Assembly: GCA_946188175.1 (NCBI GenBank)
Contig: CAMHUJ010000021.1
Coordinates: 1 to 10,897, forward strand
DNA: 10,897 nt
Origin: an uncultured Ruminococcus sp.
GTDB lineage: Bacteria > Bacillota > Clostridia > Oscillospirales > Ruminococcaceae
Direction: 5' to 3'
Positions 6,393 through 10,897 of the stretch are shown here, piece after piece (the stretch's first letter is position 1; every line of letters begins with the position of its first letter). Both the position numbers and the translations under genes were made by a program. The notes beneath the pieces are model-generated. The model was not told where the DNA came from and did not search any database. It was given only the letters and a program-made list of their open reading frames with translations.

Positions 6393-7102
6393 ACGTAAAA
6401 CACTTTCATATCATCGAGCCGCAGGCATGCGAGCTTACCGCCTGCATCGTGGAACACTGCGCCGCAGTCGATGTTGATATAGGTATCCGAGAACAGCACC
6501 TCGGCTCTGCCCTGCATTTCGGTGTAGGTCAGTGTCGGGGTATGCCCGAAGATCAGTGTCCGGTCGGTATAGTAGCTGTCCCCGACGCGCGGTCTTGCAT
6601 TGATCAGCGCATCCAGCGGATAATCCGAAAGCGGAATTTCCGGATTGAAGCCCTCGATGCCGCTGTGTGTGAGGACAAAGCGCCGTCCGTCGGGCATGGT
6701 CAGCTCCTCATAGACGCGGAATTCGCGCAGATAGGCGAGGAGCTCGGCGCGCTTCTTCGGCGGCAGACCGAGGAACTGCGTCATGGTGATTGAACCGCCG
6801 TTCTGCATCCAGGCGTGAAAGACCTCCATGCCCTCGGGGGTATAGAATTCCGTCACATTTTCGGGTGTTGCCTCATCGGGAAGTCCGCTGACGCATTGCA
6901 GCATGATTGCTTCATGATTGCCGAGCAGCGGATAGACATTGATCCGCTCCATGCAGTCGAGCAGCAGCGGAATCGGCGTATCGCCGCGGTCCACAAAATC
7001 TCCCAGAATATAGAGATCGTCTCCGTCCGTAAAGTCGATCTTCTGGATCATGCGCCGGAACAGCGTATGACAGCCGTGAAGATCACTCATCACATAGATC
7101 AA
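6389..7102 (-). CDS. PPP-family metallophosphoesterase (Ser/Thr phosphatase or ApaH-like)
   Basis: 237-residue calcineurin-like phosphoesterase. The dinuclear metal motifs are in order: SDLHG (6-10, Asp7 and His9), GDFVDRG (34-40), GNHE (61-64), the histidine in THSG (His146) and GHTP (186-189). The closing INIDCGAVF and LACLRLDD segments are usual for bacterial PPP phosphatases. Substrates in this family include phosphoproteins, diadenosine tetraphosphate and related nucleotides; sequence alone does not decide. The start is a TTG with GGGAGG (7113-7118) about 10 nt upstream; MIYVMSDLHG is the normal N-terminus of the family, supporting TTG over the ATG four codons later. It lies 64 nt after rsmE and overlaps the next gene by 4 nt. 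Confidence 0.88.
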   Translation of the reverse strand: MIYVMSDLHGCHTLFRRMIQKIDFTDGDDLYILGDFVDRGDTPIPLLLDCMERINVYPLLGNHEAIMLQCVSGLPDEATPENVTEFYTPEGMEVFHAWMQNGGSITMTQFLGLPPKKRAELLAYLREFRVYEELTMPDGRRFVLTHSGIEGFNPEIPLSDYPLDALINARPRVGDSYYTDRTLIFGHTPTLTYTEMQGRAEVLFSDTYINIDCGAVFHDAGGKLACLRLDDMKVFYV

Positions 7103-7166
7103 GCAGGCTTCACCTCCCTGTTTCCAATTTCCGATTCTGCGTATTTATATGTCAAACAAAATAATT

Positions 7167-7889
7167 TCAGTTCAGATTTCCCGTCCGGAACATCAGGACG
7201 GAAAGTGCGGTCAGCGGCGCGGTCTCACAGCGGAGAATCCGTTTTCCGAGCCAGACCGTCTGCACGCCCTGTGCAGTGAGCATAGCAATCTCCTCCGGAT
7301 CAAATCCGCCCTCACTGCCGATGCAGAGCCCGTAGGATTTTGCATCGCTGCGCACTTCGGAGAATGAGATGCCGCCCTCGCCTTCATAGAGCACGAGCGG
7401 AACCTCGAGCGAACGCATCCGCTCCGCCGCCATTTCGAGTGTATGCAGCGGCGCGACGACCGGAATGATGCCTCTGCCGGACTGCTGTGCGGCTGCCTGT
7501 GCGATTTTCTGATAGCGCGGCAGTTTTTTCTGGAAATCGCCGCTGCTCATGCGCGAGATGCATCTGCGCGTGAGAACGGGGACGATTTCGGTGACGCCGA
7601 GCTCAATGGTTTTCTGGATGATCTGCTCGAGCTTATCGGATTTCGGCAGCGCCTGAAAGAGCGTGACGGAGACCGTCGGTTCCGAGCAGCAGCTTTCGGC
7701 GGAAAGGATCCGCAGACAGACTGCATCCTGTGTGATCTCCTCGATTTCGCAGGTATAATCGGTGCCGCAGGAGCAGACAGTCAGCTGCTCGCCGGGGCGC
7801 ATCCGAAGCGAAAAACCGATATGGCGCACATGTGCATCGCGCAGCACCAGCTGCTCGGGTGAAAACGAATCCTCAAAAAATCTCGGCAT
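7167..7889 (-). CDS. rsmE: 16S rRNA m3U1498 methyltransferase RsmE
   Basis: 240-residue SPOUT-class methyltransferase that adds the N3 methyl group to U1498 of 16S rRNA, using SAM, on the assembled 30S subunit. The N-terminal PUA-like RNA-binding domain (about 1-70) starts MPRFFED. The SPOUT domain has KSDKLEQIIQKTIELGV (83-99), QAAAQQSGR (131-139), IGSEGGF (190-196; most homologs have IGPEGGF) and LGKRILRCETA (214-224), which form the knotted SAM site. The start ATG at 7889 follows AAAAGGAG with a 9-nt gap; an open frame reaching back to 7949 runs through the promoter and is not translated. It is the first gene of the operon. Confidence 0.95.
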   Translation of the reverse strand: MPRFFEDSFSPEQLVLRDAHVRHIGFSLRMRPGEQLTVCSCGTDYTCEIEEITQDAVCLRILSAESCCSEPTVSVTLFQALPKSDKLEQIIQKTIELGVTEIVPVLTRRCISRMSSGDFQKKLPRYQKIAQAAAQQSGRGIIPVVAPLHTLEMAAERMRSLEVPLVLYEGEGGISFSEVRSDAKSYGLCIGSEGGFDPEEIAMLTAQGVQTVWLGKRILRCETAPLTALSVLMFRTGNLN

Positions 7890-7920
7890 GGCAGTGCGCT
7901 CCTTTTGCATAATCTTATTC

Positions 7921-7949
7921 ATTATAGCATATTTCCCGTGAAAAAGCAA
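7921..7949 (-). promoter_or_regulatory. Extended -10 promoter of the rsmE operon
   Basis: Minus strand: TTGCTT (7944-7949), 17 bp, TATAAT (7921-7926), with TGC immediately before the -10. The start of transcription is expected near 7914, about 25 nt before the rsmE ATG. It should drive all four genes down to 5521. Confidence 0.75.
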
Positions 7950-8000
7950 GTATCCGGCAGCCCTTTGCTGCGAATTTAAGAATTCAGCGAAAAGGAAATC

Positions 8001-8143
8001 AAAAAGGAGGAGGGAGGAAGTGAGAAGTTAGGAGCTGTTGTCTCCGCTTCGCTTTATAAAATCATCGCCGAAGGCGATACCGCAACTCCTCACTCCTAAC
8101 TTCTCGCTCCTAACTCGATCAAAACACCCTCCTTCCTCCTTTC
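8001..8143. repeat. Purine/pyrimidine-biased intergenic inverted-repeat element
   Basis: The left arm is purine-rich (AAAAAGGAGGAGGGAGGAAG, 8001-8020) and answered by a pyrimidine-rich right part (8128-8143). Inside is a perfect 13-bp inverted repeat GAGAAGTTAGGAG/CTCCTAACTTCTC (8022-8034/8093-8105). At the centre is a 6-bp hairpin ATCGCC-GAA-GGCGAT (8064-8078). The arms also contain near-copies of each other (CTCCTCACTCCTAAC, CTCGCTCCTAAC). This nested symmetry is typical of a non-autonomous dispersed repeat; it has no coding capacity. Confidence 0.65.
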
Positions 8144-8200
8144 TCCTTCCTCCATTCTCCCTTCTCCTTCCTCACTTTTATTTCTCTTTTTTTTACTTTT
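8124..8200. repeat. Long pyrimidine tract upstream of the GH43 promoter
   Basis: About 77 bases of almost pure C and T on the plus strand, made of CCTTCCTCC/TTCTCC-type words and ending in a T-rich run (8176-8200) just before the -35 box. It may be a decayed extension of the adjacent inverted repeat. Its A/T-rich end could aid promoter opening, but no binding site is identified. Confidence 0.5.
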
Positions 8201-8204
8201 GCCA

Positions 8205-8233
8205 TTGATATTTGTGAAATCCTATGCTATAAT
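8205..8233 (+). promoter_or_regulatory. Strong extended -10 promoter of the double GH43 gene
   Basis: TTGATA (8205-8210), 17 bp, TATAAT (8228-8233), with a TGC extension (8225-8227). Transcription should start near 8240. The leader of about 80 nt contains the hairpin CTCTGCG/CGCAGAG (8248-8254/8268-8274) and a 12-codon upstream frame. Confidence 0.82.
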
Positions 8234-8284
8234 GAAAATCAGAAGCACTCTGCGGTGTATGTGCAGGCGCAGAGCGGGAAAATT

Positions 8285-8323
8285 ATGAACGGGGATAATC
8301 AATTCAAAGGGGGATTCCAATGA
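8285..8323 (+). CDS. Possible 12-codon leader peptide (upstream ORF)
   Basis: ATG at 8285 opens the frame MNGDNQFKGGFQ and stops at TGA 8321-8323, overlapping the ATG of the GH43 gene (8320) as ATGA. The ribosome binding site of the main gene lies inside this frame. Only a weak GGGA precedes the small ATG, so translation is uncertain. Confidence 0.25.
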   Translation: MNGDNQFKGGFQ

Positions 8324-10897
8324 ATGCAAAACAACTGATGCGGGCAGTCTCCGCCATGCTGCTGACGGCTGCCGCGGTGGCAGCGGTTCCGGCGGTGCAG
8401 GCATCTGCGGCGGAGCCGGTATCCGCGCCGTATGTCAACAAGTCAGCAGGCATCGTCAGCGGCGCCGATTATACGATCATGGTGCGTCTGAGCGGCAAAT
8501 TCGTCACCGCTTCCGCAGACGGCAATGTCCAGCAGTGGGAGGCGAACGGCAAGGCATCGCAGAAATGGAGAATCATTGATGCGGGCGGCGGATACTGCGC
8601 ATTTCTCTCATCCGAAGACCCGTCGAAGGCGATCACCGTCGAATCCGGCGACAGCACCGACGGCAGCAACTTTGCACTGACGGAATACACCGGCAGCAAG
8701 GCGCAGCGTTTCCGGCTCAACAAGACCGACGACGCCTTTTATATACAGGCGGAATGCAGCGGCAATGCGGCAATGGATGTCTATGACATCAGCTACGACA
8801 ACGGCGCCAACATCGATCAGTGGGATTACTGGGGCGGCGAGGGTCAGAAATTCTATATCCGGCCGGCAGGCGGAAAATATACGTTCCTGTTCGGCGATCT
8901 CGATTTCAACGGCAGACTCGATGCCGCAGACCTCACACTTCTGAAACGCGGTCTGCGCGACGGCTTTGACGATATCTGTGCCTATGTTGCGCATTGCAGC
9001 GATACTGTTTCCTATACCGTGCCGATGGACGGCAAGCGGCACAAGCCGCCGGTCGTACAGGATGATGCAGAATATCTGCGCGATTATCTGCTGACCAAGC
9101 GCGACAAATTCTGGAGCACGACGGTCGATATCCCGACGGAGGAAAAGGAGCCGGTCGCCTATCTCTTTGCCTATTTCCTCGGCAACGCGGCAGATCAGGA
9201 GCGTCTTTCCTATGCGATCAGCACCGACGGCTATCACTTCAAGGCGCTCAACGGCGGCAAGGCGGTCTGGCAGTCCTCGGTCGGAACGAAGTGCATCCGC
9301 GACCCGTATATCTTCAAGGGGCAGGACGGTCTCTGGCATCTGCTTGCAACCGATATGAAATCCTCGCTCGGCTGGAACAGCAACCGCAATCTCATCAGCG
9401 CGGCATCGACCGATCTTGTGCACTGGTTCGATGAGTCGCTGCTGGAGATCGCAAACAAGTATCCGAACATGATGAACTGCGACCGTGCATGGGCACCGCA
9501 GGCGATCTACGATCCCGAGAAGGATTCCTATATGATCTATTTTGCGGCGCGCGTTCCGGGTACTGACGACCGCACGATCATGTATTATGCATACAGCAAG
9601 GATCTGAAAAAGCTCGATACGACACCGGAAATCCTGATCGCACCGAAATCCGGTCACGACGCAATCGACTCTGATATTATCTATGAAAACGGCAAATACT
9701 ATATGTATTACAAGGATGAGACCACAAAGGGAATTTTCCTTGCAGAAGCGGAGCATGCGTCCGGTCCGTATATGGAAATCAAGAAGATTTCGGAGGGTAA
9801 TCTCGGCGTCGAGGGACCGAACATCTACAAGCTGATCGGCAAAAACGAGTGGCTGCTGATGTCCGACGCATACGGCAGCGGTTACTACGTCATGCAGAAG
9901 ACCTCCGATCTCGAAAACTTCACGACTGTCAGCCGCGATGCCTACAGCTTCGATTTCACCCCGCGTCATGGCTATGTCATTCCGATCAATGCAGACCAGT
10001 ATGCGGCACTGACCGGCGCATTCGGCGGCGGTGTCAGCATCCATCCCTATAATACCGGCATGAAGCAGGTCAGCGTCAGCGGCAGTGCCGATGCGGTGCA
10101 GATGCCCGCGACCGTCACCGCAGAATACAGCGACGGCGGCACAATGGAGCTGCCGGTCGAATGGAACGCGGATGATCTTGCGAAGCTGAAAGGCGCCGCA
10201 GCCGGCAGCTACAGCGTCCGCGGGACAGTCAAGGCGGCGGATTATGCGAATCCGCTGATTGAGGAGCGCGCCGACCCCTATGTCGTCCGCGGTGAAAACG
10301 GTTCCTACTATTTCACCGCATCCTATCCGGCATACGGCAGTGTCAACAAGGGCTATGACCGCATTATTCTGCGCGAGAGCAAGACTGTCGCAGGGCTTGC
10401 CGCGGCAGAGGAGAAAACGATCTGGCAGGCACATGCATCCGGCATCATGGCAAAGCATATCTGGGCGCCGGAGATGCATTATATCGGCGGAAAATGGTAT
10501 ATTTTCTTCGCCGCGGGCAGCAGCTCGGATGTCTGGGCGATCCGCCCCTATGTGCTGCAATGCGACGGCGACCCGATGACCGGAAAATGGACGGAATGCG
10601 GTCAGATGCAGGCATCCGCCGGCGATACGGATTCCTTTACGAGCTTCTCTCTGGATATGACCTACTTTGAAAACGGCGGAAAGCATTATCTCATCTGGGC
10701 GGAGATCAAAGGCGATTCCTCGCTGTTCATGGCAGAGATCAATCCCGACGAGCCGTGGAAGCTGATCTCGAAGCCGATTCTGCTCACCAAGCCGGAATAC
10801 AGCTGGGAGCTTGTAAATCACCGCGTCAATGAGGGCGCGGCGGTTCTGAAAACCGGCGGCAGAGTATATGTATTCTTCTCCGCATCCGGTACCGGCT
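8320..10897 (+). CDS. Secreted multidomain GH43 enzyme: ricin-type lectin, dockerin-like module, GH43, Big_4, GH43 (3' end outside the window)
   Basis: 859 codons are visible with no stop. A signal peptide (about 1-32) precedes a ricin-type beta-trefoil (about 43-186; QQW, IDQW and QKF repeats) that may bind carbohydrate. A dockerin-like segment has one calcium loop (Asp193, Asp195, Asn197, Asp201, Asp204) and helix LLKRGL; its partner helix (DDAEYLRDYLLTK, 248-260) has no loop. The first GH43-like domain (about 265-565) shows RDPY (Asp328), Asp452 in DSDIIY and Glu498 in VEGPN, the expected base, pKa modulator and acid. A Big_4 Ig-like domain (about 581-640) links to a second GH43 with Asp652 (ADPY), WAPE, Asp779 (SLDMTYF) and Glu838 (NEGAAV). 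GH43 enzymes cleave alpha-L-arabinofuranosyl, beta-xylosyl or arabinan bonds; subfamilies are not assigned. AAAGGGGG lies 6 nt before the ATG. Confidence 0.92.
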   Translation, partial: MNAKQLMRAVSAMLLTAAAVAAVPAVQASAAEPVSAPYVNKSAGIVSGADYTIMVRLSGKFVTASADGNVQQWEANGKASQKWRIIDAGGGYCAFLSSEDPSKAITVESGDSTDGSNFALTEYTGSKAQRFRLNKTDDAFYIQAECSGNAAMDVYDISYDNGANIDQWDYWGGEGQKFYIRPAGGKYTFLFGDLDFNGRLDAADLTLLKRGLRDGFDDICAYVAHCSDTVSYTVPMDGKRHKPPVVQDDAEYLRDYLLTKRDKFWSTTVDIPTEEKEPVAYLFAYFLGNAADQERLSYAISTDGYHFKALNGGKAVWQSSVGTKCIRDPYIFKGQDGLWHLLATDMKSSLGWNSNRNLISAASTDLVHWFDESLLEIANKYPNMMNCDRAWAPQAIYDPEKDSYMIYFAARVPGTDDRTIMYYAYSKDLKKLDTTPEILIAPKSGHDAIDSDIIYENGKYYMYYKDETTKGIFLAEAEHASGPYMEIKKISEGNLGVEGPNIYKLIGKNEWLLMSDAYGSGYYVMQKTSDLENFTTVSRDAYSFDFTPRHGYVIPINADQYAALTGAFGGGVSIHPYNTGMKQVSVSGSADAVQMPATVTAEYSDGGTMELPVEWNADDLAKLKGAAAGSYSVRGTVKAADYANPLIEERADPYVVRGENGSYYFTASYPAYGSVNKGYDRIILRESKTVAGLAAAEEKTIWQAHASGIMAKHIWAPEMHYIGGKWYIFFAAGSSSDVWAIRPYVLQCDGDPMTGKWTECGQMQASAGDTDSFTSFSLDMTYFENGGKHYLIWAEIKGDSSLFMAEINPDEPWKLISKPILLTKPEYSWELVNHRVNEGAAVLKTGGRVYVFFSASGTG

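Noticed and set aside
8001..8200. CRISPR or tandem-repeat array
   Set aside because: The words repeat irregularly and have no constant repeat/spacer lengths; inverted symmetry explains the pattern better.
8608..10821. 737-codon open frame on the minus strand opposite the GH43 gene
   Set aside because: No domain is recognisable, and the plus frame is a clear double GH43 enzyme open to the window edge.

Overview
The window looks like a chromosomal segment from a cellulosome-forming Ruminococcus (Firmicutes, Clostridia) of the gut or rumen. Three things point there: type I dockerin modules on secreted multidomain glycoside hydrolases, strong AAGGAG-type ribosome binding sites with sigma70/SigA-like promoters, and a moderately GC-rich coding style. 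The species call is inference; R. champanellensis-like is only a guess.

Layout. 1-307 is non-coding, with several perfect hairpins. 308-2827 (minus) is a secreted GH9 cellulase (CBM4/9-like, Ig-like, GH9, Thr/Ser linker, two-repeat dockerin). 2828-3110 is the control region shared with a divergent AraC-family regulator gene (3111-3893, plus). It holds a perfect TTGACA-17-TATAAT promoter, a 25-bp near-palindrome over the expected transcription start, and about 115 nt that fold into a strong three-way junction in the GH9 leader. 4137-5357 (plus) encodes a protein with a complete set of zinc ligands of the phospholipase C/alpha-toxin fold but no signal peptide. A bidirectional terminator (5481-5522) closes it and the convergent operon. 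That operon (minus, 7889 to 5521) is rsmE, a PPP-type metallophosphoesterase, a YtqB/MnmM-like methyltransferase and a 94-residue single-span membrane protein; the last three are joined by 4-nt ATGA stop/start overlaps. 7950-8204 is a purine/pyrimidine-biased inverted-repeat element. From 8320 to the window end a large secreted enzyme (ricin-type lectin domain, half-degenerate dockerin, GH43, Big_4 Ig-like, second GH43) runs off the edge.

How it works together. The two secreted enzymes flank a core of housekeeping genes. The GH9 enzyme would attack cellulose or beta-glucan from the cellulosome, and the double GH43 enzyme would trim arabinose- or xylose-containing side chains of hemicellulose or pectin. 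The AraC regulator is placed to control the cellulase and itself. The rsmE operon joins rRNA and probably tRNA modification with a phosphatase. The most unusual signals are the folded GH9 leader, the dockerin whose second repeat has lost its calcium loop, the cytosolic phospholipase C-like protein and the intergenic inverted-repeat element.
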